64,000 nt of DNA, from NCBI RefSeq assembly GCF_019334305.1, contig NZ_JAHWGH010000014.1, forward strand, positions 620,001 through 684,000, read 5' to 3'. Positions 9,225 to 17,466 of the stretch are shown one piece after another. Source of the DNA: Rossellomorea orangium. GTDB lineage: Bacteria; Bacillota; Bacilli; Bacillales; Bacillaceae_B. How positions within the stretch are numbered: the first letter of the stretch is position 1; each line of letters starts with the position of its first letter. The position numbers and the translations under genes were made by a program. A model generated the notes under the pieces. It was not told the DNA's origin. It did no database searches and was given only the letters and a program-made list of their open reading frames with translations.

Positions 9225-9337
9225 CTCCTGCACCATCCTTTTATGTATTATGTTAATAGTACCAACTGCCCAATTAGAATGGTAGCTCTTTTTCAACAAA
9301 CGGAAGGCGCCCCTCTTTACGAGAAACGCCTCCATCG

Positions 9338-9511
9338 TCACTTATCTTTATTCCACTCTTCCTCTAATTCCTTCTCGATCTGTTCATCGGTCAAATACTC
9401 CTCATCCATCTGCCGCACATGCTCGGTGATTCGGTTGAGCTTGGAATGCACGATCCAAAGGCTGATTACCACGAAGACCATGAAAAAAATGATGATGAGT
9501 CCCACATCCAT
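9338..9511 (-). CDS. Small single-pass membrane protein, 57 aa
   Basis: The frame runs ATG to TGA. The N-terminus (MDVGLIIIFFMVFVVISLWIV) is one membrane helix, followed by a highly charged tail (DEEYLTDEQIEKELEEEW) likely to form a cytoplasmic coiled coil. GGAGG lies 10 nt before the ATG. No family is recognised. The hydrophobic/charged pattern, codon structure and strong Shine-Dalgarno make it convincing despite its length. Confidence 0.75.
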   Translation of the reverse strand: MDVGLIIIFFMVFVVISLWIVHSKLNRITEHVRQMDEEYLTDEQIEKELEEEWNKDK

Positions 9512-9608
9512 ATAATCGACGCCTCCTTTACCTATATTTATTAACGAAACATAGGAAAAAGAAGGCTTTAGTCAGAAAAAGTGGGGAAAAGGTTCGAAAG
9601 TCCCCTGC

Positions 9609-10205
9609 CTATCTGGAACTCACAAAATACCAATGTTCAGCCAGCTGCTTGACTTCGATAAAATCTCCCCCAAAGTCTCCTGAACGGGGTTTCTCCCCGG
9701 AAGACGAGTAGACAAACCCTGAGAAGCTGTCAAGTATTCCGCGCAAGGTAAAGAAAAGGACCTTGCATTCGTCATTCTTCTTCTCTACCACAATATCTCC
9801 TCCGCCTTTGGATAACTTTCCATATTCCTCTGGAAGGTGAATGAGAGAGTCATTGTAAGAGACGTTTGAAGCGAGTACGCCTTCCTGAACCTTCTTCACC
9901 ACAATTTCCCGATCACCACGATGTTTTTCAAAGTCCAGGTGGATTATTACCTTGTTGATGGGAAAAAAGATGATGAAGATCAAGGTAAGGGCTTGAATGA
10001 GAACCGGTTTCCATCCCTGCTTCTTGACTATGGCAATGATAGAGAAGATGACCGTTACAAGGAAAAAACCTGCCACAGTCAACCAAAGAAACGGCATCAA
10101 AAACGGCGTCAGAATGTGGACGAGTTGCCACTGAAAAAACGCCAATGCCAAGAGCATTAAACTACTGACTATAGACAATGCAAGTATAATGTTTTCTTTC
10201 CTCAA
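9609..10205 (-). CDS. Uncharacterised membrane protein, 198 aa
   Basis: Three hydrophobic helices are predicted (about residues 6-25, 30-58, 68-88). A C-terminal soluble domain follows ([38 protein letters not shown]). It begins with TTG overlapping the proS stop codon (TTGA), so it is probably translationally coupled to proS and transcribed from the same T-box-controlled promoter. No family is recognised; a functional link to proline or tRNA charging is only suggested by position. Confidence 0.7.
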   Translation of the reverse strand: MRKENIILALSIVSSLMLLALAFFQWQLVHILTPFLMPFLWLTVAGFFLVTVIFSIIAIVKKQGWKPVLIQALTLIFIIFFPINKVIIHLDFEKHRGDREIVVKKVQEGVLASNVSYNDSLIHLPEEYGKLSKGGGDIVVEKKNDECKVLFFTLRGILDSFSGFVYSSSGEKPRSGDFGGDFIEVKQLAEHWYFVSSR

Positions 10206-11632
10206 TATGCCTTAGCCCAATACACCAAATGTTCCCCATCCTTGTCACAGCACACACATTTGTCCGAAACTTTCTCCTGCTCAAACGGCATACAGCGTGA
10301 AGTCGCACTCGTTTCTTCCTTGATTTTATCTTCGCAGGCACGATCCCCGCACCACATCGCTTTGATGAATCCACCCTGTTCATTGATGACGGTTTTGAAC
10401 TCGTCAAAGTCTTTAACTACCGATGTTTTTTCTTCTCGATGAGCCCTCGCTTTTTCCAGTAGATTACGCTGGATATCTTCCAATAGCTCAGCGACCTTCT
10501 CTTCAAGTTCCTCCATCTTCACGATGATCTTCTCACCGGTATCGCGTCTGGCGAGGACAACCTGCCCATTCTCGATGTCTCTTGGCCCAACTTCCAGGCG
10601 GAGTGGGATCCCCTTCATTTCATACTCATTGAACTTCCAGCCAGGCTTCTTGTCACTCGCATCGATCTTCACACGGGCAACATCTGCCAGCTGACTTTTC
10701 AGGTTATAAGCAAAATCCAGGACACCTTCCTTATGCTGGGCAATCGGTACGATCATCAGCTGGGTCGGAGCGATCCGTGGCGGTACCACAAGCCCCCGGT
10801 CGTCCCCATGGACCATGATCATGGCCCCGATGATGCGAGTTGTGAGACCCCACGATGTTTGCTGTACATATTGAAGCTTGCCGTCACGGTCTGTGAATTG
10901 AATGTCGAATGATTTCGCAAACCCGTCCCCCAGATGGTGGGATGTACCTGACTGCAGGGCTTTCCCATCATGCATCAGACTCTCGATTGTGTACGTATAT
11001 TTCGCACCGGCAAACTTTTCTTTTTCCGTTTTCTGCCCCTTGATGACCGGGATCGCAAGCATCTCTTCACACAGCTCTGCATATACTTCAAGCATTTTGA
11101 CCGTTTCGTCATGTGCATCCTGATCGGTTTCATGGCACGTATGCCCCTCCTGCCAAAGGAATTCCAGTGTACGGAGGAACGGACGGGTCGTCTTCTCCCA
11201 GCGGACAACATTCGCCCACTGATTATAAAGCTTAGGCAGATCGCGATACGAATGAATGATATTCTTATAATGCTCACCGAATAATACTTCGGACGTCGGA
11301 CGCACGCAGAGTCTTTCCGTTAATTCCTCGTCCCCTCCGTGTGTCACCCACGCTACTTCCGGAGCGAATCCTTCAATGTGATCCTTCTCCTTTTGCAATA
11401 GGCTTTCTGGAATGAAAAGGGGCATATACACATTTTCATGCCCGGTTTCCTTGATTTTCGCATCAAGGGCATCCTTGATATTCTCCCAAATCGCATACCC
11501 GTAAGGTCTGATGATCATCGATCCCCGGACGCTTGAGTAATCGATGAGCTCCGCTTTCTTGACGACATCGGTATACCACTGGGCAAAGTCTTCCTCCATG
11601 CCCGTTACATCCTTTACAAATTCTTTAGCCAT
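10202..11632 (-). CDS. proS: Prolyl-tRNA synthetase, archaeal/eukaryotic-type (short form)
   Basis: This 476-aa class II synthetase charges tRNA-Pro with proline. Visible class II signatures include [23 protein letters not shown] (motif 2) and [16 protein letters not shown] (motif 3). It lacks the long bacterial-type editing insertion. Its C-terminal Cys-containing domain ([31 protein letters not shown], ending WAKAY) is typical of the archaeal/eukaryotic group found as an extra ProRS in some Bacillus. ATG 11632 ([11 protein letters not shown]) has GAGGTG 7 nt upstream. The frame stays open further upstream only because it runs through the T-box leader. Whether a bacterial-type proS also exists in this genome cannot be seen here. 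Confidence 0.95.
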   Translation of the reverse strand: MAKEFVKDVTGMEEDFAQWYTDVVKKAELIDYSSVRGSMIIRPYGYAIWENIKDALDAKIKETGHENVYMPLFIPESLLQKEKDHIEGFAPEVAWVTHGGDEELTERLCVRPTSEVLFGEHYKNIIHSYRDLPKLYNQWANVVRWEKTTRPFLRTLEFLWQEGHTCHETDQDAHDETVKMLEVYAELCEEMLAIPVIKGQKTEKEKFAGAKYTYTIESLMHDGKALQSGTSHHLGDGFAKSFDIQFTDRDGKLQYVQQTSWGLTTRIIGAMIMVHGDDRGLVVPPRIAPTQLMIVPIAQHKEGVLDFAYNLKSQLADVARVKIDASDKKPGWKFNEYEMKGIPLRLEVGPRDIENGQVVLARRDTGEKIIVKMEELEEKVAELLEDIQRNLLEKARAHREEKTSVVKDFDEFKTVINEQGGFIKAMWCGDRACEDKIKEETSATSRCMPFEQEKVSDKCVCCDKDGEHLVYWAKAY

Positions 11633-11697
11633 TTTATAGCACCTCGTTTTTTGGTTGGATTTATCGTCCATTTTTTCAGCGAACCATCCGTCAGAAA

Positions 11698-11928
11698 CAA
11701 AAAAAGCCCTGCTTCTCATCAGGGACCATTTCTGGCGGTACCACCCTGATTCAAAGCAAAGCTTTACACTCATTCCATGATAACGGTTTCGGACCGCTGA
11801 TATCTTCAATCGATACAGAACTTAGAGGCAGGTTCAAAGGTTCATCAATGGGAGCTTCTCACCAAACCGCTCCCTCTCTGAAAAGACAAGATCCTTTTAC
11901 TGATCCTCTTCAATGTTTCAGTTATTTT
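11698..11928 (-). promoter_or_regulatory. T-box leader of proS, proline specifier
   Basis: Minus-strand elements appear in order. There is an AGTA loop at 11898-11901 and an apical AGAGAG plus GGTTTGGTGAGAA segment. A specifier loop GAA-CCT-G follows, with the CCT (proline) codon at 11830-11832. The T-box core AGGGTGGTACCGCC lies at 11734-11747, and a terminator stem with T-run ends at about 11699. The acceptor-pairing TGGT (11740-11743) fits a tRNA with an A discriminator, as tRNA-Pro has. Uncharged tRNA-Pro should stabilise the antiterminator and switch on proS. Confidence 0.93.
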
Positions 11929-11933
11929 AGATG

Positions 11934-11962
11934 ATTATATAGAGATTTGATGGGGGTGTCAA
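11934..11962 (-). promoter_or_regulatory. Consensus SigA promoter of the proS leader
   Basis: TTGACA (11957-11962) and TATAAT (11934-11939) are separated by 17 bp on the minus strand, just upstream of the T-box RNA. Both hexamers are perfect consensus matches. Confidence 0.92.
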
Positions 11963-11969
11963 TTGCATT

Positions 11970-12491
11970 TTATTCACCCGATCGCACAGGGGCTACCTCA
12001 AGCCCATTATAGTCTGCTTCATGAATACTGAAATACAGCCGCGAACCACTCGTAAATGTCAAATCCCTTTGAGGTCCGTCCCCCGATAGCACCATCTTCT
12101 TAATGCTTACATCAAATGCTTTCCCACAGATAACAGGAACCTTGACTCCACTTTCCGTTGAGAGCTCAAAGCCTCCCGTAGAATAATCACCGCCTCCTTC
12201 GAATCCGAAATGAGGAGCGGTTCGATACCAGCTATATCCCTTTTCACTCCTGGATATACTGGCCGCGCCAAAATCACCTGCCAGGTCAAAGAATACGAGA
12301 GTTTCTCCCCGATACTCTTTCGTAGAAAGTATTTTCGGAGGAATCCCCTCAAAACCTTCCGTGCGTAAACCATATTGAATAGCCTCTTCCTCCGTCTCAA
12401 ACCATTCCCTGGAATCCTGGTTGCTACAGGCCAACAATGAAAGAATGCTGAGTATGATCACAGCATATAGCCTCCCATGTTTACAAAGCAT
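11970..12491 (-). CDS. Uncharacterised lipoprotein, 173 aa
   Basis: The product opens with a lipoprotein signal peptide (LYAVIILSILSLLACSNQ, lipobox LLAC). A small soluble domain follows, beginning EWFETEEEAIQYGLRTEGF and ending with beta-rich segments. No named family is recognised. The frame is open upstream, but only ATG 12491 gives a lipoprotein leader and has GAGAGG just upstream. It overlaps the end of the upstream gene by 11 bp, implying a two-gene operon. Confidence 0.75.
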   Translation of the reverse strand: MLCKHGRLYAVIILSILSLLACSNQDSREWFETEEEAIQYGLRTEGFEGIPPKILSTKEYRGETLVFFDLAGDFGAASISRSEKGYSWYRTAPHFGFEGGGDYSTGGFELSTESGVKVPVICGKAFDVSIKKMVLSGDGPQRDLTFTSGSRLYFSIHEADYNGLEVAPVRSGE

Positions 12492-13506
12492 AAAACCTCT
12501 CCATCTCCCCCTCAAAAAAATCATTCCCATTCCTCTCATCAAAATCCGCCGCAATCTCCTCGGCCACCTCACTCATCACATCCACTGCGAAACCAGGACG
12601 ATGACCCGCTTCAATCAGCTTTCGGTGAAGGACGATGCAGCTCATATAAAAATAAAACATCCCATATGGATCCTTCCCGCTGTCAGCGTATTCAATATGG
12701 CGTTCCAGCACCTTGATTCCCTTTGGAGGTTCGGTTAACGCCAAAAAACGGATATGTTCGGAAGCTTCCACCAAATAGTGAGGTTTATCATAGATGAAGA
12801 AATATCCTTCGGACTGGTATCGGCGCGCCTGCTCCACCCGTCCATCCTCATAATAAGGCAGGAGCAGTTTACTGTAAGTCAGATGAGGGATTTCACCACA
12901 GCTCACTTCCTTTGACAATAAAAGCTTTTCGATGGGAGAGGCTTTTTCCTTTTCTCCAGTAAAATAAAAATACTCCAGCTGGGTTTGATATTCACACGCT
13001 TCACAATCCGAAAGGGAATCACGCTCAGCTGCCATCCATTTTGTATAATGGTCATGGGCATCTCCGGCTTCACCTGTCTTCAAAGCCCGTTTATGCTGAT
13101 GCTGATAATATGGGCGAAGGCTGTATCCATATCGGTCGTATGTTTCCTGAAAATCCCGGAAAAAGGCATCCAGAAGCTCCCTTTCTATGCCGGGCATCTT
13201 CACTAAATGCTCTGCCATCCATTTATACATCCACAGCAGGTCTTCCACCCAATCCTCAAGATTCTCTTCATTGTCAAAGAAGAAGCCGCTGCACCATTCA
13301 AAGTGATCGAATAATTCCTCATACTCCCCGAGATAGTTGACGGTACTGATGATACCGAAACGGCAGCAGAACTCCTTATAGAGATCGCCTTCCTTTTGGG
13401 CAATGAACAATAGGTCCTCAAGACCCTCCCACTTATCAAAGCTCGCTTCTTCCCTGTTCATCAGATCTTCCCATCTGTTCCAATACTGATCCACCGTCAT
13501 CTTCAT
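12481..13506 (-). CDS. Uncharacterised TPR-like protein, 341 aa
   Basis: This cytoplasmic, acidic protein is rich in aromatic residues and predicted helices, with no signal or membrane segment. The spacing of aromatic/Ala positions (for example YLGEYEELFDHFEWC, VEQARRYQSEGYFF) suggests helical TPR-like repeats, but no consensus TPR is clear. A GGGGGG lies 7 nt before the ATG. It overlaps the lipoprotein gene that follows. No function can be assigned. Confidence 0.7.
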   Translation of the reverse strand: MKMTVDQYWNRWEDLMNREEASFDKWEGLEDLLFIAQKEGDLYKEFCCRFGIISTVNYLGEYEELFDHFEWCSGFFFDNEENLEDWVEDLLWMYKWMAEHLVKMPGIERELLDAFFRDFQETYDRYGYSLRPYYQHQHKRALKTGEAGDAHDHYTKWMAAERDSLSDCEACEYQTQLEYFYFTGEKEKASPIEKLLLSKEVSCGEIPHLTYSKLLLPYYEDGRVEQARRYQSEGYFFIYDKPHYLVEASEHIRFLALTEPPKGIKVLERHIEYADSGKDPYGMFYFYMSCIVLHRKLIEAGHRPGFAVDVMSEVAEEIAADFDERNGNDFFEGEMERFYAL

Positions 13507-13535
13507 CCGCGAACCCCCCTGTATGAGTATATTTT

Positions 13536-14759
13536 TTATTTATTATAACATTCTGAATGTTGTTTCAACTGTTTTTCCCAAGAATTCTTCTGTAAGCTGA
13601 AATATAAAATCAGCGTGATCAATAGCATGAGAATCGAGCCCCCTGCCACGGCGGTCCGGATCGACCACGCCTCTGCGCCGATTCCGATCACGACTGTTAA
13701 TAAAATGACAAGTACTCCTTCAAGCAATCCATAGAGGCTTCCCACACGGCCCATGATATCAACCGGAATATGTTCTTGATAAAATGTCTCGAATCCTGTA
13801 GTCGCAAAGGCGAGGGCGAAGGATAGGAGGGCGAACCCAATCGCCACCGTCAGGAAGTTATGTGAACAGGCATAGATGATATACCCCAGGGAAACGACCA
13901 CAGAGCCTGAGCCCATGAGAGTCATATGCTTGAGCTTGTGAGAAAACGCCGTGTTCAGAAGGGATCCTATTACGAACCCTCCCCCTGCAATACTCACCAG
14001 ATAACCGTACGTACTGTCGGAAAGGTACAAGACCTCCTTTGAAAAAGCGGCTTCAAGGGAATCGATCACGGCCGTCATGACAAGCATCACCGTGAACAGA
14101 ACGTAAAGGACCATCACATACGCTGCCCTGCGGCTAAAGCTCCAGACCACCATCCAATCACCCTTGACCACTTCCCAGTTGGAACCGCCCGTATGAACCC
14201 GCTCCCCATTCTCTAGCTTCGGTAAAAAGAGGGTAATCACTCCTGATAATAGAAGCGCAAGGGCATTCAGGTAAAGCGCGACCGTCGGGGTTCCCATCAT
14301 GAACATCAACCCCGCTACCCCTGGTCCTATCAAAAATGCCCCTGACCCGATCAGTCCCCTGAGAGCATTGAACCTCTGCCTGTTATCCCCCGGAATCAAA
14401 GCCGTGATATACGTCATCGATGCCGGATAAAAGATGGCACTCCCCATGTTGATGAAAAGCACCACTACATACATCCACCATCCTGTAGAAAGAAGGGGCA
14501 ACGCAGCAATCAACACCGCCCTGAAGAAATCCAGAAATGCCATCAAATTCCGTTTATTGACCCTGTCAATCACACTTCCGGCCCAGCCATTTGTTAAAAG
14601 GGCCGCTCCGGGCTTCAATACATACAACATGACGACCGCCATGGGAGATGCCCACTCATCCAATACGATCAAATTAAGGGCGATCAAATAAATCCACCCG
14701 CCGATATTCGAAATTCCAATTCCAAGCAAAAGCAATAAAGGATCCTTCCATTTTTTCAT
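13536..14759 (-). CDS. MFS transporter, MFS_3 / efflux type, under T-box control
   Basis: The 407-aa protein has twelve predicted membrane helices with the loop 2-3 motif GSVIDRVNKRNLM and the weak second-half equivalent. It resembles MFS_3 proteins (MefA/EntS-like exporters) more than uptake permeases. GGAGG lies 8 nt upstream of the ATG. The gene is preceded by a complete T-box leader, so expression should respond to an uncharged tRNA. That is unusual for this exporter family, because T-box-linked transporters are more often amino acid importers. Substrate unknown; an antibiotic or amino-acid-related compound is possible. Confidence 0.85.
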   Translation of the reverse strand: MKKWKDPLLLLLGIGISNIGGWIYLIALNLIVLDEWASPMAVVMLYVLKPGAALLTNGWAGSVIDRVNKRNLMAFLDFFRAVLIAALPLLSTGWWMYVVVLFINMGSAIFYPASMTYITALIPGDNRQRFNALRGLIGSGAFLIGPGVAGLMFMMGTPTVALYLNALALLLSGVITLFLPKLENGERVHTGGSNWEVVKGDWMVVWSFSRRAAYVMVLYVLFTVMLVMTAVIDSLEAAFSKEVLYLSDSTYGYLVSIAGGGFVIGSLLNTAFSHKLKHMTLMGSGSVVVSLGYIIYACSHNFLTVAIGFALLSFALAFATTGFETFYQEHIPVDIMGRVGSLYGLLEGVLVILLTVVIGIGAEAWSIRTAVAGGSILMLLITLILYFSLQKNSWEKQLKQHSECYNK

Positions 14760-14793
14760 ACACTATTCCTCCCCGCGATTGTGTTTGTGAAAC

Positions 14794-15082
14794 AAAAAAA
14801 TCCCACCCCCAAGACATTCATCTTGGGGGCGAGATTATGAATCGCGGTGCCACCCCAGTTCGCCGAATATGTCACCATACCGGCCTTTTCAGGTACGGCT
14901 CATTGGCATATACCCTAGCTCTATAACGGGAGCTCCCGTCACACCATCCCCCACCGGGTTCCGATGCACTGCTCAGAGTCTTGGTTCAATACCGTCCTTC
15001 CTGCCCCTTTTCAGCTGCCGGGGCTCTCTTTAAAGAAGTCTTTGATACCTACTCTTCTCTTCATGGCATTTTTTTGAAATTT
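14794..15082 (-). promoter_or_regulatory. T-box leader of the MFS exporter gene
   Basis: The minus strand carries AGTA, an AGAGAG apical segment, the T-box core GGGTGGCACCGCG (about 14843-14856), and a strong terminator (CCCCCAAGA / TCTTGGGGG plus seven T). In the best-fitting specifier loop, GAA is followed by CCA (Pro) at 14982-14984. However, the acceptor-pairing bases are TGGC (14849-14852), which fit a G discriminator, whereas tRNA-Pro has A. Reading the codon one base upstream gives AAC (Asn, G discriminator). The element is certain; its amino acid is not. Confidence 0.88.
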
Positions 15083-15087
15083 TTCTA

Positions 15088-15116
15088 ATATTAGCATGAA
15101 TGGATGGAAGTGTAAA
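15088..15116 (-). promoter_or_regulatory. SigA promoter of the MFS T-box leader
   Basis: TTTACA (15111-15116) and TAATAT (15088-15093) lie 17 bp apart on the minus strand, directly upstream of the leader. Confidence 0.75.
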
Positions 15117-15233
15117 TAGGGAAGTTAATGGCGAGCAGCGTGATCGGGATTTTATCAACCGTTTTTTCGATTTATCAATCTGTCACACCAATAACCGACA
15201 AATTCCGCACCACGCAGCCGCCTGCCAACATAA

Positions 15234-15265
15234 AAAAGAGCACTCTCAAATCCCGAGCGCTCCTC
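15234..15265 (-). terminator. Probable terminator after the 66-aa gene
   Basis: GAGCACTC pairs with GAGCGCTC with one mismatch, and an A-run on the plus strand gives a minus-strand T-run just past the stop codon. Confidence 0.6.
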
Positions 15266-15273
15266 TCCCACTA

Positions 15274-15474
15274 TTAGCTACCCATCTTCCGGCGGGTATT
15301 ACTAGGCTTCTTCGTTTGCTGGCTTTGCATGCGTTGGTTCGAAGCAAGGCCACCTGTTGCCTGCTTGCCCCCTGCCTGAGCTTCTTTCTTCTTCGCAAGC
15401 TGCTGCTTCATCGCTTCCTGAAGGCTGATTTTTTTCTTTTCTGGCTGTATTTGTTGATCATTAGTATTCGACAT
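15274..15474 (-). CDS. Small basic, Gln/Lys-rich protein, 66 aa
   Basis: The protein is hydrophilic and strongly basic, with low-complexity segments (QEAMKQQLAKKKEAQAGG, QSQQTKKPSNTRRKMGS). ATG 15474 has GGAG 8 nt upstream; the longer open frame has no start signal and runs into the upstream terminator. Composition is compatible with a nucleic-acid-binding or spore-associated protein, but no family is recognised. Confidence 0.65.
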   Translation of the reverse strand: MSNTNDQQIQPEKKKISLQEAMKQQLAKKKEAQAGGKQATGGLASNQRMQSQQTKKPSNTRRKMGS

Positions 15475-15561
15475 AATGGGATCTCCTTTTGAGACTACTA
15501 AATTTTTGAAACTACCTCCATTATAATACATCCTAACGGATAAAGACATCTGCTCTATAAA

Positions 15562-15590
15562 TAAAAAAGCCAACCCGTGAAGGATTGGCC
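15562..15590 (-). terminator. Terminator after the 34-aa gene
   Basis: GCCAA (15569-15573) pairs with TTGGC (15585-15589), extended by weaker inner pairs. The plus-strand A-run at 15563-15568 gives the T-run. Confidence 0.75.
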
Positions 15591-15598
15591 ATGAATTT

Positions 15599-15703
15599 CT
15601 AGTGATATCCATTCTGTCCGTTTGCAGAACCGGATGTTTTATGCTTTGGTTTTGCATTTTGGTTTTGCTTTGTACCGCCGTCTTTTTTCGTTTTCTTTGT
15701 CAT
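15599..15703 (-). CDS. Very small basic protein, 34 aa
   Basis: The frame runs ATG to TAG (starts MTKKTKKDGGTKQ, ends SANGQNGYH). GGAG lies 9 nt upstream and a terminator follows directly. It is Lys/Gln/Asn-rich with no hydrophobic core, similar in style to minor acid-soluble spore proteins, but I cannot place it in a named Ssp family. Confidence 0.6.
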   Translation of the reverse strand: MTKKTKKDGGTKQNQNAKPKHKTSGSANGQNGYH

Positions 15704-15751
15704 GCTGAATCACTCCTACAACATAGTTTGTGAATCATCTTTATTTTGTGC

Positions 15752-15795
15752 AAAAAAGGAAAAGAGTTTCCCGGTAATAACCGGAAAACTCTCCA
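15752..15795 (-). terminator. Terminator after cstA
   Basis: On the minus strand, GAGTTTTCCGG and CCGGGAAACTC form an 11-bp stem (one G-T pair) with a 6-nt loop, followed by a T-rich tract. Confidence 0.85.
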
Positions 15796-15796
15796 T

Positions 15797-17245
15797 TTAC
15801 GCTGCTGGCTGCGGTACCTCTTCGTCGACCTGGATGACCGATCCATCGTTTAAGCGCTTTCTTAACGTGTAGATAAAGGCAAGAATGGCTACGATCGTCA
15901 CAATGGATGCACCCATGTAAGCTGTCCCCATTGAAAGTCCGAATCCGATCGGTGCGCTCAAGATATATGTGAAAGTCACCATCGTCATGAAGATCGCCGG
16001 GATCGTTGCGACCCAGTGCGGTTTCTTCTGAAGACCCAGATACATGGCACCTACCCAAAGGGCAATCATCGCTGTCGATTGGTTTGCCCAAGAGAAGTAT
16101 CTCCATAACAGGTTGAAGTCCATGCGAGTCAGTACGACTGAAATCACAAACAGCGGAATGGCAATCCAAAGACGGCTGGACATTTTCACTTGTCCTACTT
16201 TGATGTAGTCGGCAATGATCATACGTGCACTTCGGAATGACGTATCACCGGATGTGATCGGAAGAATAATGACACCAAGGATGGCAAGCGTTCCACCGAT
16301 GGAACCAAGCATCAGGATCGACACTTCGCTCACGACCGCTGCCGGTCCGCCTTCTTTCAGGATGCTATTCAGTTCACCAGGCTCGAATAAACTCATCGCT
16401 GCTGCTGCCCAGATCATGGCGATGATCGCTTCCAGGATCATCATGCCGTAGAAAATTTTGCGTCCGTTCTTTTCGTTTTGAGTCGTTCTTGAGATGATCG
16501 GTGATTGTGTGGCATGGAAACCTGAAAGAGCCCCACATGAGATCGTCAAGAATAATAAAGGAAAAATAGCTACTGAATCAGGGTGCATATTCGTTAGGGA
16601 AACCTCAGGAATATCTGCTCCCGTGATAACTAATCCTGCCCCGATACCTACCGCACTGATCAGAAGAAGTGCTCCGAATAGTGGGTACACTTTACCGATG
16701 ATTTTATCGATCGGCAATAACGTTGCGACAATGTAATAAACAAAGATCGCTGCAATGATGACACCAAGAGAAATCCATGCTGGTGTCAGATTCGCAATCA
16801 GTGCTGCAGGCGCGGTCACGAACACCGTCCCTACCAATACAAGTAAAAGAATCGAGAATGCGTTGACTACATGCTTCATCGTTTTCCCTAGAAAACGTCC
16901 TGCAAGCTCCGGTAAATGAGCTCCTCCATTACGGATTGAAATCATTCCTGTTAAGTAATCATGAACCGCTCCGGCAAAAATTGCCCCGAGTACGATCCAA
17001 AGGAAGGCAACTGGTCCGTACAACGCTCCCATGATCGGACCGAAGATCGGGCCGACACCGGCGATGTTCAACAGTTGGATCATGGAGTTCCGCTTCGTGT
17101 CCATAGGCACGTAGTCTACTCCGTCCGCCTTCGCATACGCAGGCGTTGAACGTGTTTCATTAATACCAAAAATCTTTTCAATTAATTTTCCATATGTGAA
17201 GTAACCTATGATTAAGACAACAATCGAGACCAGAAATGTGACCAT
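15797..17245 (-). CDS. cstA: CstA-family peptide/pyruvate transporter
   Basis: This 482-aa multi-pass membrane protein has CstA family hallmarks: NIAGVGPIFGPIMGALYGP, GAVHDYLTGMISIRNGG, and SGFHATQSPIISRTTQNE. It is the shorter family form (about 480 aa; E. coli BtsT and CstA are about 700). Known members import pyruvate or peptides with protons. The adjacent LytST-type sensor/regulator pair mirrors the BtsSR-BtsT arrangement, so pyruvate uptake is the best guess. The promoter carries an extended -10 and a cre-like site, suggesting catabolite repression. ATG 17245 has GGGG 9 nt upstream. Substrate is inferred. Confidence 0.88.
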   Translation of the reverse strand: MVTFLVSIVVLIIGYFTYGKLIEKIFGINETRSTPAYAKADGVDYVPMDTKRNSMIQLLNIAGVGPIFGPIMGALYGPVAFLWIVLGAIFAGAVHDYLTGMISIRNGGAHLPELAGRFLGKTMKHVVNAFSILLLVLVGTVFVTAPAALIANLTPAWISLGVIIAAIFVYYIVATLLPIDKIIGKVYPLFGALLLISAVGIGAGLVITGADIPEVSLTNMHPDSVAIFPLLFLTISCGALSGFHATQSPIISRTTQNEKNGRKIFYGMMILEAIIAMIWAAAAMSLFEPGELNSILKEGGPAAVVSEVSILMLGSIGGTLAILGVIILPITSGDTSFRSARMIIADYIKVGQVKMSSRLWIAIPLFVISVVLTRMDFNLLWRYFSWANQSTAMIALWVGAMYLGLQKKPHWVATIPAIFMTMVTFTYILSAPIGFGLSMGTAYMGASIVTIVAILAFIYTLRKRLNDGSVIQVDEEVPQPAA

Positions 17246-17284
17246 GTATATGATCCCCTTTCGTTCAGTTATGAATACGCTTTC

Positions 17285-17303
17285 ATTATAGCAAGCGTTT
17301 TCA
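17285..17303 (-). promoter_or_regulatory. cstA extended -10 promoter overlapped by a cre-like site
   Basis: On the minus strand, TGAAAACGCTTGCT (17290-17303) matches 12 of 14 positions of the CcpA cre consensus. It abuts TATAAT (17285-17290), which has a TG extension but no good -35. That fits a promoter needing an activator (the LytT-type regulator) and blocked by CcpA. Confidence 0.65.
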
Positions 17304-17410
17304 CAGATTCGTCACATTCTGTTTAAGATGTTGGTAATTAAGGTTGAAGTGTGGTGATACGGTGTTGACGTGCATCGTACAAAATGCCAAATTACGCCTC
17401 ATACCCCAAC

Positions 17411-17454
17411 AAAAAAAAGTACCAGGTACCAATCCGTCTCATTGTACCCGGTAC
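17411..17454 (-). terminator. Terminator of the lytST operon, GTACCNGGTAC type
   Basis: On the minus strand, GTACCGGGTAC (17444-17454) pairs with GTACCTGGTAC (17419-17429) with one G-T pair, followed by eight T. A related hairpin without a T-run occurs at 46830-46867. Confidence 0.85.
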
Positions 17455-17466
17455 ACACAGTAAAGC

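Noticed and set aside
11633-11809. N-terminal extension of proS up to 11809
   Set aside because: This stretch is the T-box leader (core, terminator stem); the extension has no synthetase similarity, while ATG 11632 has a good Shine-Dalgarno.
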